From positions 1 through 8,694 of the forward strand of contig JAGXGU010000051.1 in NCBI GenBank assembly GCA_024636575.1: a stretch of 8,694 nucleotides of DNA. The letters run 5' to 3'. Below, piece after piece: positions 1 to 6,712 of the stretch (within the stretch, counting starts at the first letter, position 1; each line of letters begins with the position of its first letter). A model generated the notes under the pieces. It saw only the letters and a list, made by a program, of their open reading frames with translations, was not told the DNA's origin and made no database searches. The stretch is from Altererythrobacter sp. (GTDB lineage Bacteria > Pseudomonadota > Alphaproteobacteria > Sphingomonadales > Sphingomonadaceae). The translations under genes and the position numbers were made by a program.

Positions 1-269
1 GCCTCGATCGTGCTGCCATCGGCAATCAATTCCGCATCGCCGGCCCGGTTGGAGAAGAACCAGATCGCACCGAACAATGCCACCAGCGCCAGGGCAGCGA
101 TCAACACAAAGCCGATTATACGGCCCGTATCGACGCCTTCATCCCCGTCTTCATAATCACCCGATTCAAGCCACGGCAGCGGCTCATCCCCTTCCACCAG
201 AGACAATTCTTCCACTTCGGTTTCAACGGGATCGTCACCTTCGCGACCTGTTCCGACGGGACCTGACAT
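1..269 (-). CDS. Single-pass membrane protein, probable SPOR-domain protein (5' part, runs off the left edge)
   Basis: Only the first 89 residues are visible. Residues 1-50 are acidic and likely cytoplasmic (rich in E, D and G, with PLPWLESGDYEDGDEG around 30-45). Residues 51-72 form one hydrophobic helix (IIGFVLIAALALVALFGAIWFF), followed by SNR and the start of a periplasmic part. This architecture, and the position directly after argS, match alphaproteobacterial proteins whose C-terminus is a SPOR domain that binds denuded peptidoglycan at the septum. The SPOR domain itself lies outside the window, so that part of the call is inference from context. The ATG at 269 is two bases after the argS stop, and GGAGGAG at the end of argS gives a strong ribosome binding site about 7 bases upstream, implying coupled expression with argS. 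It could instead be another bitopic envelope protein. Confidence 0.7.
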   Translation of the reverse strand, partial: MSGPVGTGREGDDPVETEVEELSLVEGDEPLPWLESGDYEDGDEGVDTGRIIGFVLIAALALVALFGAIWFFSNRAGDAELIADGSTIE

Positions 270-271
270 GC

Positions 272-2035
272 TTACATCTCCTCCACTGCCTCAACCCCGA
301 GCAGGGCAAGGCCATTTCGCAATACCTGCCCGATCTGGCTGGCCAGGAAAAGTCTGGCACCGCTCAAATCGGCATCTTGTACCACGATGAACCGCTTTAG
401 CGGATTATCGTTACCCAAATTCCAATAGGCGTGAAATGCCCCGGCAAGTTCATAGAGATAGAACGCCAAACGATGTGGTTCGCGCGCCTGCGCTGCTGCC
501 TCCACGATGCGCGGGAATTGCGCGGCCTGCTTGACCAGTTCCAGCTCCTCCGCGCCCAGCGCCGCGATATGATCTGCCGAAGGTGCGAAACCTTCCAGCG
601 CCCCTTTGCGCAAGGTGGAATGAATCCGCGCATGGGCATATTGGACATAGAAGACCGGATTGTCCTTCGATGCTTCCACTACCTTGGCGAAGTCGAATTC
701 CATCTGTGCTTCGGGCTTTCGGCTCAGCATGGTGAAGCGGACCACATCCTTGCCAACTTCTTCGACCATATCGGCGATGGTGATGAAATTGCCCGAACGC
801 TTGGACATCTTCAGCGGTTCACCTGCGCGCATTAACTGGACCATCTGGACCAGCTTGACGTCAAAGGCGATGGCCCTGCCCGCACCTTCGGTCAGCGCGG
901 CGACAGCGGCCTTGATCCGTTTGACCGTGCCGGAATGGTCCGCACCCCAGATATCGATAAGCGCATCGGCGTGTTCCGCCTTCTGGAAATGATAGGCCAG
1001 ATCGGCCCCGAAATAAGTCCATTTCCCGTCGGATTTCTTGATCGGGCGGTCCTGATCATCGCCAAAACGGGTGGAACGGAACAGCGGCAATTCCACCGGC
1101 TCCCAATCATCCAGAACCTTGCCCTTGGGCGCTTCCAGAATGCCGTCATACACCAGATCATGGGACCGCAGCCACGCCTCCGCCTCTGCCGGCTTACCGG
1201 CCAATTGCAGCGCGGCTTCCGACGCAAAGACATCATGCCTGATGCCCAGCAGCGCCAGATCGGCGCGGATCATGTCCATCATCGCTTCTACCGCATGCGC
1301 GCGAAAGATCGGCAGCCAATGTTCTTCGGGATCATCCTTGAAGCGGTCGCCCAACTCCTCGGCCAGTGCCTGCCCCACCGGCACCAGGTAATCGCCCGGA
1401 TAAAGCCCTTCCGGGATGGTGCCGATGCCATCGCCCAAGGCCTCGCGGTACCGCAGATGGACGGACCGGGCGAGAGTATCGACCTGCGACCCGGCATCGT
1501 TGACGTAATATTCGCGGATCACCTTGTGCCCGGCATATTCCAGCAGCGATGCCAATGCATCGCCCACCACTGCGCCGCGGCAATGGCCCATATGCATCGG
1601 CCCGGTCGGGTTGGCAGAGACATATTCGACGTTGACGGTAACGCCCTCGCCCATGGTGGATCGGCCATAATTGCTGCCCAGAGTGGCAATCGCCAATAGC
1701 TCGGCGCGCCATGCGGCATCGGAAAGGCGCATGTTGATGAAACCGGGCCCTGCGATTTGCGCCGAATCCACGTCGGGATCGGCTTCTAGCTTCTCCACAA
1801 TCTTCGCTGCCAGTTCGCGCGGGTTGGTTCGCGCCTGCTTCGCCAGCACCATAGCGGCATTGGTCGACAGGTCGCCGTGGCTGGGATCGCGCGGCGGTTC
1901 GACCGTGACATTTCCGCGCGGGCTGCCCGGCGGCAAGGCGCCTTCCAACTCGAGCGCATTGAGGACAGCGCCGACCTTCTCCGCAAAAGCGGAGTGGAGC
2001 GTCTGTAACGGAGCAGTTTCAATTGGGTTGGACAT
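272..2035 (-). CDS. argS: Arginyl-tRNA synthetase
   Basis: A class I aminoacyl-tRNA synthetase that charges tRNA-Arg with arginine in the cytoplasm. The 587-residue protein has the usual length. The N-terminal tRNA-contacting domain covers about 1-120. The HIGH-type motif is HMGH at 148-151 within SANPTGPMHMGH. YYVNDAGSQ follows at 177-184, and the KMSKS-type motif is KMSKR at 409-413, followed by SGNF. The C-terminal DALR-type anticodon domain begins around 460 (VFYVQYAHARIHS). The ATG at 2035 (MSNPIE) was chosen over an in-frame TTG at 2071, whose extension RFRRVRLTALV looks non-coding. No clear Shine-Dalgarno precedes the ATG. The upstream lipoprotein gene ends 87 bases earlier, so argS may have its own promoter in that gap, although I could not identify one confidently. 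Identification is secure from the motifs. Confidence 0.98.
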   Translation of the reverse strand: MSNPIETAPLQTLHSAFAEKVGAVLNALELEGALPPGSPRGNVTVEPPRDPSHGDLSTNAAMVLAKQARTNPRELAAKIVEKLEADPDVDSAQIAGPGFINMRLSDAAWRAELLAIATLGSNYGRSTMGEGVTVNVEYVSANPTGPMHMGHCRGAVVGDALASLLEYAGHKVIREYYVNDAGSQVDTLARSVHLRYREALGDGIGTIPEGLYPGDYLVPVGQALAEELGDRFKDDPEEHWLPIFRAHAVEAMMDMIRADLALLGIRHDVFASEAALQLAGKPAEAEAWLRSHDLVYDGILEAPKGKVLDDWEPVELPLFRSTRFGDDQDRPIKKSDGKWTYFGADLAYHFQKAEHADALIDIWGADHSGTVKRIKAAVAALTEGAGRAIAFDVKLVQMVQLMRAGEPLKMSKRSGNFITIADMVEEVGKDVVRFTMLSRKPEAQMEFDFAKVVEASKDNPVFYVQYAHARIHSTLRKGALEGFAPSADHIAALGAEELELVKQAAQFPRIVEAAAQAREPHRLAFYLYELAGAFHAYWNLGNDNPLKRFIVVQDADLSGARLFLASQIGQVLRNGLALLGVEAVEEM

Positions 2036-2122
2036 GACCAGAGCGGTTAGACGAACGCGCCGAAATCGCAAGCATCTGCCGCATGGGCCCGGTGCACCGG
2101 TCGGGACCCGGCAATCGAAGCG

Positions 2123-2785
2123 TTAACGCGTGGCGTTGTAAGCCAGTTGTTCCTCGGTCAGCTGAAAACCCACCAGCAATTCGAATGTTGCGCGCGAAAT
2201 TGCCGCCCTCACCTGCGGATCGGCCAGCGGATCAAGCGCGGCATCGACATCGCCGGCCTTGCGGCGGCGGGTGATCTGCTCGCGAATTTCCGGCGGCAGG
2301 GTAGCTTCTGCGCGGTCGACGAAGGCACCGGCCCTCGCACTGGCCTGCGCGCGTTCCTGTCCATCGGCAAAATCAATCGTGACCGTACCGATTCGCTTGG
2401 CCTGGACTGCACTGCCGCCGCGAAGGACGGCGGAATAATAGGGCAGTTCGACCCGGCGTGCACCGCGCGTGTCGGTGCGGCGGGCCAGCACATCGAAGGT
2501 GGCTTCGGAATAAACTTTCTCGCTCGTATCGTTGCACTGGCTGCGCACATTGGTGATCGTTGCGGTAAGATCCAAATTGGCCGCCGACTGGTCGCCAGCG
2601 GTTCGGAAAGTGGTGATATCGCCAGTAAAATCAGGCACCCCCACTCCCGGGCAGACGGAACGAATCGCAGAAATGCCGACACCCTGGTCGATCACCAACT
2701 CGCCTTCTTTGGAACATCCCGCCAGGGCGGTAGTGGCCGCCAATATCGGGAGGATGGACAGGAAAAATGGGCGGTTGGGCGTCAT
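2123..2785 (-). CDS. Predicted lipoprotein of unknown function
   Basis: A 220-residue protein that I do not recognise. It has a short N-terminus with one arginine (MTPNR), a hydrophobic stretch at 7-20 and a lipobox LAGC at 21-24, so it should be processed by signal peptidase II and lipid-anchored at Cys24. The mature part contains two further cysteines (in SVCPGVG and RSQCND) that could form a disulfide in the periplasm. A beta-rich central region (about 70-150) is followed by a charged, helical C-terminus (about 155-220) with EIREQITRRRKAGDVDAALDPLADPQVRAAI-like character. The ATG at 2785 is preceded by GAGGA at a spacing of 8. It is divergent from ispH and in tandem with argS, but neither neighbour points to a role. 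The signal peptide, the good ribosome site and the intact length make it a real gene; function is unassigned. Confidence 0.85.
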   Translation of the reverse strand: MTPNRPFFLSILPILAATTALAGCSKEGELVIDQGVGISAIRSVCPGVGVPDFTGDITTFRTAGDQSAANLDLTATITNVRSQCNDTSEKVYSEATFDVLARRTDTRGARRVELPYYSAVLRGGSAVQAKRIGTVTIDFADGQERAQASARAGAFVDRAEATLPPEIREQITRRRKAGDVDAALDPLADPQVRAAISRATFELLVGFQLTEEQLAYNATR

Positions 2786-2815
2786 CTGGAAAATCCTCAG
2801 GAATTCGAATAACGT

Positions 2816-2851
2816 CGCCCTAGCGGGCCGGACAGCAAAGCGCTAGAGGCG
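2816..2851. repeat. Imperfect inverted repeat between the lipoprotein and ispH genes
   Basis: The left arm at 2816-2825 (CGCCCTAGCG) and right arm at 2841-2851 (CGCTAGAGGCG) pair over ten bases with one extra base on the right, around a 15-base spacer. It fills much of the 71-base divergent gap and its right end abuts the GGAG ribosome site of ispH (2851-2854). It could be an operator serving both divergent genes, or a hairpin in the ispH leader RNA. No consensus for a known regulator was recognised. Confidence 0.35.
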
Positions 2852-2856
2852 GAGAC

Positions 2857-3840
2857 ATGAACGCTCCCTTGCAAAACTCCGCATCTGGTCCGGCTTCCGG
2901 CGATCGCCCTTTGCTGACCTTGTTGATTGCCGCGCCGCGCGGTTTCTGCGCCGGGGTAGACCGGGCGATCGAAATCGTTGAGCGTTCGCTCGAACGCTAT
3001 GGCGCGCCAGTCTACGTCCGCCACGAAATTGTCCACAATCAATATGTCGTGGATGGGCTCAAGGCCAAGGGCGCGATATTCGTCGAGGAACTCGACGAAG
3101 TGCCGAACGGTGCGCCAGTAGTTTTCAGCGCGCATGGCGTGCCCAAGTCAGTCCCGGCAGAAGCGCAGCGGCGCGGGCTCGATTATCTGGACGCCACCTG
3201 CCCGCTGGTCAGCAAGGTGCACCGCCAGGCCGAACGCCAGATGGAGGCGGGCAGGCACATCCTGTTCATCGGTCACCGCGGCCACCCTGAAGTGATCGGC
3301 ACCATGGGCCAGGTCCCTGAGGGAGAAATGACGCTGGTGGAAACGATGGAGGACGTCGCCGCACTGCCATTCGGACCGGATGATGCTCTGTCATACCTGA
3401 CACAGACGACGCTGTCAGTGGATGACACCGCCGCCATCCTGGACGCTTTGCGTGAAAAATATCCACAGATTGTCGGGCCCAAAGCGGAAGACATTTGCTA
3501 TGCAACCTCCAACCGGCAGGCCGCAGTCAAGGAAATTGCTCCTGGTAGCGATCTGGTGCTGGTGATCGGTTCGCCCAACAGCTCCAATTCGGTACGGCTG
3601 GTGGAAGTCGCCCGGAAATGCGGCACAGATGCCCGGCTGATCCAACGCGCCGATGATATCGATCCGGCCTGGCTGGAGGGCGTGGGAACGCTTGGCCTGA
3701 CAGCGGGCGCCTCTGCCCCTGAAAAACTGGTGCGCGAAGTCGTCGATCGCTTGTCCCTATGGCGCGAAGTGGAAGAACACACACTGATCAGCGCCGTGGA
3801 AAAAATGGTCTTCAAGCTGCCGCGCCAGCTGACCGAATAA
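2857..3840 (+). CDS. ispH: 4-hydroxy-3-methylbut-2-enyl diphosphate reductase
   Basis: The iron-sulfur enzyme for the last step of the MEP isoprenoid pathway, reducing HMBPP to IPP and DMAPP in the cytoplasm. The three cluster cysteines are visible: Cys31 in PRGFCAGVDRA, Cys115 in DATCPLVSKVH and Cys214 in EDICYATSNRQ. Substrate-binding residues are also in place: His60 (EIVHNQ), His93 (SAHGVP), His143 and the proton-relay Glu145 (GHPEVIG), the Thr-rich TQTTLS at 182-187, SPNSSNS at 239-245, and Ser286 (AGASAP). The length of 327 is close to the family norm, with about 18 extra N-terminal residues (NAPLQNSASGPASGDRP) before the conserved fold. The ATG at 2857 has GGAG two bases upstream, which is tight, with the purine-rich GAGGCGGAG extending further. 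It is the first gene of the probable ispH-thrB-rnhA operon. Confidence 0.98.
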   Translation: MNAPLQNSASGPASGDRPLLTLLIAAPRGFCAGVDRAIEIVERSLERYGAPVYVRHEIVHNQYVVDGLKAKGAIFVEELDEVPNGAPVVFSAHGVPKSVPAEAQRRGLDYLDATCPLVSKVHRQAERQMEAGRHILFIGHRGHPEVIGTMGQVPEGEMTLVETMEDVAALPFGPDDALSYLTQTTLSVDDTAAILDALREKYPQIVGPKAEDICYATSNRQAAVKEIAPGSDLVLVIGSPNSSNSVRLVEVARKCGTDARLIQRADDIDPAWLEGVGTLGLTAGASAPEKLVREVVDRLSLWREVEEHTLISAVEKMVFKLPRQLTE

Positions 3841-3852
3841 GCTGTCTGGCGC

Positions 3853-4857
3853 GTGGCGGTTTACACCCATCTCGGTGCGGACGACTTTGCTTCCCTCGTC
3901 GCAGAATATGACGTTGGCGGGCTGGTTTCGGCCAAGGGCATTGCCGAAGGGGTTTCCAACAGCAATTGGCTGGTGGAAACCACCGGTTCGGCCGGCGCAG
4001 TGGATCCATCCGGCATCCCGCAGACCCGGTTCATCCTGACGATGTATGAACGGCGTATCGATCTGGATGATTTGCCGTTTTTCCTTGGTCTGCTCGATCA
4101 CCTGTCGGCCAAGGGGGAGCCAGTCCCGCGCACCATCCATGACCGCAGCGGCAATGCATCACGGATGCTGGGGGGCAAAGCAGTTGCCCTGATCGAATTC
4201 CTGCCAGGTGTTTCGATCGAGAACCCGAGCGAGGTGCAGGCCCATGCCGTTGGCAAGGCGCTGGCGGGAATTCATCTCGCTTCCGCCGATTTCACGGCCA
4301 CCCGGACCAATGATCTGCGCCCGGCAGACTGGCAGGCTCTGTTTGAACAATGCGGCGATCATCTGCAGGAAATCGCCCCGCAGCTGCCTGGCACAATAGA
4401 ACTATATTTGCCTCGCCTTATCGCCGACTGGCCCGAAGATCTGCCTCGCGCCACCATTCATGCAGACCTGTTTCCGGACAATGTCCTGATGCTGGGCAAC
4501 AAGGTTACCGGCCTCATTGATTTCTATTTCGCCTGCACCGACATCGCCGCATATGATCTGGCAGTAACCCATGCCGCATGGTCTTTCAGCAAAGGCGGCC
4601 GGATATTTCGGCCCGATATCGCAGCATCGCTGATGGCAGGTTACGAATCTGTCCGCGTGTTGTCCGATGCGGAGCGCGGCGCACTCCCGCTGTTGGCGCA
4701 AGGGGCGGCCATGCGCTTTGCCGCAACCCGCGCATTTGACTGGATCAACACCCCCGGAGATGCGCTGGTGCAGCGCAAGGATCCGATGGATTTCGTCAGG
4801 CGGCTCGAATTCTACGCCAAAAATAGCCAAAGCGCCTTCCCCGCGCGCGCAGGTTGA
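3853..4857 (+). CDS. thrB: Homoserine kinase (APH-like ThrB type)
   Basis: Phosphorylates L-homoserine to O-phosphohomoserine in threonine biosynthesis. This 334-residue protein is not of the GHMP-kinase type of E. coli but of the aminoglycoside-phosphotransferase-like type common in alphaproteobacteria. Supporting motifs are the N-terminal MAVYTHLGADDF, GIAEGVSNSNWLVET (29-43) at the nucleotide-binding region, the catalytic IHADLFPDNV with His203, Asp205 and Asn210, and the metal-binding Asp223 in GLIDFYFACTDIAAYDL. The start is GTG at 3853, 12 bases after the ispH stop. No in-frame ATG occurs before residue 64, and the residues after the GTG fit the family N-terminus. There is no clear Shine-Dalgarno, so translation is probably coupled to ispH. 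A Gly/Ser/Pro-rich segment at about 45-58 looks longer than in relatives I remember. Confidence 0.95.
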   Translation: MAVYTHLGADDFASLVAEYDVGGLVSAKGIAEGVSNSNWLVETTGSAGAVDPSGIPQTRFILTMYERRIDLDDLPFFLGLLDHLSAKGEPVPRTIHDRSGNASRMLGGKAVALIEFLPGVSIENPSEVQAHAVGKALAGIHLASADFTATRTNDLRPADWQALFEQCGDHLQEIAPQLPGTIELYLPRLIADWPEDLPRATIHADLFPDNVLMLGNKVTGLIDFYFACTDIAAYDLAVTHAAWSFSKGGRIFRPDIAASLMAGYESVRVLSDAERGALPLLAQGAAMRFAATRAFDWINTPGDALVQRKDPMDFVRRLEFYAKNSQSAFPARAG

Positions 4858-4872
4858 GGCAAGGTCAAATAC

Positions 4873-5316
4873 ATGAAACACGTAGAAATTTTCACCGATG
4901 GTGCATGCAAGGGCAATCCGGGTCCAGGCGGTTGGGGTGCGCTGCTGCGCATGGGCAATCACGAGAAGGAATTGTCCGGCAGTGATCCCGACACCACCAA
5001 CAACCGGATGGAAATGACCGCGATTGTTCGCGCCCTCAACGCCCTGATCGAATCCTGCCAGATCGATCTCTATTCCGACAGTAAATATGTACTCGACGGG
5101 ATGACCAAATGGATCGAAGGCTGGCAGCGCCGGGGCTGGAAAACCGCGAGCAAGAAGCCGGTCCGCAACGAGGATTTATGGCACGAACTGATCGATGCCG
5201 CGAAACGCCATTCGATCACCTGGCACTGGGTAAAAGGCCATAATGGCCATGTCGAAAACGAACGGGTCGATCAACTTGCTAGCGCAGAGGCTGAGCGCGC
5301 GCAGGCCCAAGCCTAA
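4873..5316 (+). CDS. rnhA: Ribonuclease HI
   Basis: A cytoplasmic endonuclease that cuts the RNA strand of RNA-DNA hybrids (replication primers and R-loops). The 147-residue length is typical. The catalytic carboxylates are Asp9 (FTDGACKGNPGPGGWG), Glu47 (NNRMEMTA), Asp69 (LYSDSKYV) and Asp133 (ERVDQLA), with the mobile catalytic His123 in VKGHNGHVENE. The basic handle region characteristic of bacterial RNase HI is present as WIEGWQRRGWKTASKKPVRNEDLW (about 80-103). The ATG at 4873 lies 15 bases after thrB, with a weak GCAAGG upstream. It is the last gene of the operon; the stop is followed within 8 bases by a long hairpin that probably ends transcription. The C-terminal tail ERAQAQA is short and unstructured-looking. 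Confidence 0.98.
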   Translation: MKHVEIFTDGACKGNPGPGGWGALLRMGNHEKELSGSDPDTTNNRMEMTAIVRALNALIESCQIDLYSDSKYVLDGMTKWIEGWQRRGWKTASKKPVRNEDLWHELIDAAKRHSITWHWVKGHNGHVENERVDQLASAEAERAQAQA

Positions 5317-5323
5317 AATGGCA

Positions 5324-5367
5324 GATGGGCAGGAATTATGCGTTTTCTGCGCGAATTCCTGCCCATC
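5324..5367. terminator. Hairpin between convergent genes, probable bidirectional terminator
   Basis: GATGGGCAGGAATT at 5324-5337 and its exact reverse complement at 5354-5367 form a 14-bp perfect stem. The 16-base loop (5338-5353) can itself form a short GCG/CGC stem. It sits between the rnhA stop (5316) and the stop of the convergent DUF1508 gene (5373). On the minus strand it is followed by a TTTT run (TGCCATTTTAGG). On the plus strand only TTT follows (AGATTTCAGC), so rho-independent function is better supported for the minus-strand genes. Confidence 0.75.
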
Positions 5368-5372
5368 AGATT

Positions 5373-5549
5373 TCAGCTATCGTCCACGGTATCCGCGCTG
5401 GGGCCATTTTTCTGGACAGACGCAATTGCATTCCTTGCGCTGGCTTTGCTGGAATATCCTTCGGTCCAGAAGATCGGTTCCGAATTATACATGAAATAAG
5501 CCACGAATTCGCCGGCCTTGTTTTTCTTGATCTTGAAATGATGCGCCAT
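5373..5549 (-). CDS. Small DUF1508 (YegP-like) protein
   Basis: A 58-residue protein read from the ATG at 5549 to the TGA at 5373-5375. It begins MAHHFKIKKNKAGEFVAYFM, continues YNSEPIFWTEGYSSKASA and RNAIASVQKNGP, and ends with an acidic SADTVDDS. This follows the DUF1508 pattern closely: a short strand with F-x-I-x-K-[DN]-x-[AG]-E-[FW], an N-[GS]-E turn, then S-[ES]-x-YxSKxxAxNxIxSV. E. coli YegP carries two such repeats; this one has a single repeat, a form also known in proteobacteria. AAAGGAG lies 8 bases before the ATG, an excellent ribosome site. The gene is last in the hydrolase-oxidoreductase group, 59 bases after the oxidoreductase, and ends just before the hairpin. The molecular function of the family is unknown; a stress or nucleic-acid role is only speculation. 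Confidence 0.92.
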   Translation of the reverse strand: MAHHFKIKKNKAGEFVAYFMYNSEPIFWTEGYSSKASARNAIASVQKNGPSADTVDDS

Positions 5550-5608
5550 TCAATGGTCTCCTTTGCTGCATGAATTCTGCACCAATCTAACCGCGGGTTC
5601 AGATGAAT

Positions 5609-6706
5609 CTACCCGAAGCGGTCCGGGGAATATCTTGACCGGTCAAGCGTCTGGGTCATGTCATCATGCGGCAGGCCGAGAATGATCTGCGCGCCCAATC
5701 GCGCCGCAGCCGGGGCGGTCTGGATGCCGAAACCGCCCTGCCCGGCAAACCAGAAAAAGCCGGCATTCCGCGGATCAGGGCCATAAACCGGCAGTCGGTC
5801 GGGTGCGAAACTGCGCAATCCGGCCCATTTGTGCTCGACCTGTTCGATCCGCCAATCAACCACCTGCTCCAGCCGTGCAATTGCGGTGGCCACCGCCAGC
5901 TCTTCCGGTGCTGCATCGCAAGGCGGCGAAGGTTCTTCGTCATGCGGGCTGAGCCACAGCCGCCCGCTTTCCGGCCGGAAATAGAATTTTCCCGAGATAT
6001 CCAGCACCAGGGGCAGGTCCCTTGGCGGCAGGGGATCGATGCGTAATTGCGCGACTGTACGCCGCTTGGGTTCAATGCCGATGGGGTTGACCCCGGCGAT
6101 TCTGGCAACATCATCGGCCCATGCGCCCGATGCATTAACCAGCAAGTCAGCGGCAAATTCGGTTCCGCCTGTTGTTTTCAGCCGCCAACCGTCACCGGTC
6201 CTGCTGGCGGCAGCCAATGATGCCCGCGTCACCAGCCGCACGCCGCCCTTGCGCATCGCCGTCAGATAATGCGCATGCAGGGCGCCGACATCGATATCGG
6301 CGCAGGCAGGTTCCCAGACGGCGCCGGTCCATTCGGGCCTGAGGCCCGGCAGGCGCTGTGCAAGCTCTGCCGCATGGAGGCGCTCGATAGTCGCGCCGCT
6401 ATTTGCGAAACGCATCATGAAATGGTCGAGTGCGCTGCAATCTTCATCCCGGCCCACATAGAGCGCGCCGCGCTGCGCCAGGAAACCGCGTTCCCGCAAA
6501 TATGGTCCGGACGCGAGCGTGAGCGGCACGACATCGGGCCCGCCATAGCATTCCTCCCAGAATGCCGCGGAGCGGCCCGTGGCGTGGTAGCCGGGCCGAT
6601 CCTCTGCCTCCAGCACCACAACGCTGGCGTGGGGCGCAAGCTCGGCTGCCAGGCTGGCACCTGCCATTCCGGCACCGATAATCGCAATATCGTAACGCTC
6701 TGCCAA
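5609..6706 (-). CDS. FAD-dependent oxidoreductase, DAO family (D-arginine dehydrogenase-like)
   Basis: A 365-residue flavoenzyme of the D-amino acid oxidase/glycine oxidase fold, probably cytoplasmic. The FAD-binding dinucleotide motif GAGMAG is at 11-16, with the ribose-binding Glu33 in VVLEAED. PGYHATGRSAAF at 38-49, DIDVGALHAHYL at 137-148, NASGAWADDVARIAGV at 191-206, PKRRT at 213-217, WAGLRSFAPDRLPVYGPD at 294-311 and the C-terminal FAD loop AGQGGFGIQTAP at 321-332 resemble, in order, the landmarks I recall from Pseudomonas D-arginine dehydrogenase (DauA). The substrate is therefore likely a D-amino acid or related amine, but this is not proven. The only workable start is TTG at 6706: the next in-frame ATG (Met14) lies inside the FAD motif, and the hydrolase stop codon is just upstream in the same frame. 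A weak TTAGG precedes it, suggesting coupling to the hydrolase. Confidence 0.9.
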   Translation of the reverse strand: MAERYDIAIIGAGMAGASLAAELAPHASVVVLEAEDRPGYHATGRSAAFWEECYGGPDVVPLTLASGPYLRERGFLAQRGALYVGRDEDCSALDHFMMRFANSGATIERLHAAELAQRLPGLRPEWTGAVWEPACADIDVGALHAHYLTAMRKGGVRLVTRASLAAASRTGDGWRLKTTGGTEFAADLLVNASGAWADDVARIAGVNPIGIEPKRRTVAQLRIDPLPPRDLPLVLDISGKFYFRPESGRLWLSPHDEEPSPPCDAAPEELAVATAIARLEQVVDWRIEQVEHKWAGLRSFAPDRLPVYGPDPRNAGFFWFAGQGGFGIQTAPAAARLGAQIILGLPHDDMTQTLDRSRYSPDRFG

Positions 6707-6712
6707 GATCGC

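Noticed and set aside
935..1699. Long open frame (254 codons) on the plus strand opposite argS
   Set aside because: It lies wholly antisense to a secure argS gene, has no recognisable domain and shows composition expected of a shadow frame in GC-rich DNA.
2036..2071. TTG-initiated 12-residue N-terminal extension of argS
   Set aside because: The extension is Arg-rich and unlike the family, and an ATG follows at the expected position.
2089..2100. Perfect 12-bp palindrome CCGGTGCACCGG between the lipoprotein and argS genes
   Set aside because: It has no loop or T-run for a terminator, and short GC palindromes are common at this base composition. It could still be a binding site, but nothing supports that.
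2147..2812. Plus-strand open frame (221 codons) opposite the lipoprotein gene
   Set aside because: The minus-strand frame has a signal peptide, lipobox and ribosome site; the plus-strand frame has none of these.
5317..5573. Plus-strand short frames after rnhA
   Set aside because: They cross the hairpin and run antisense to the DUF1508 gene, which matches a known family; no support for coding on this strand.
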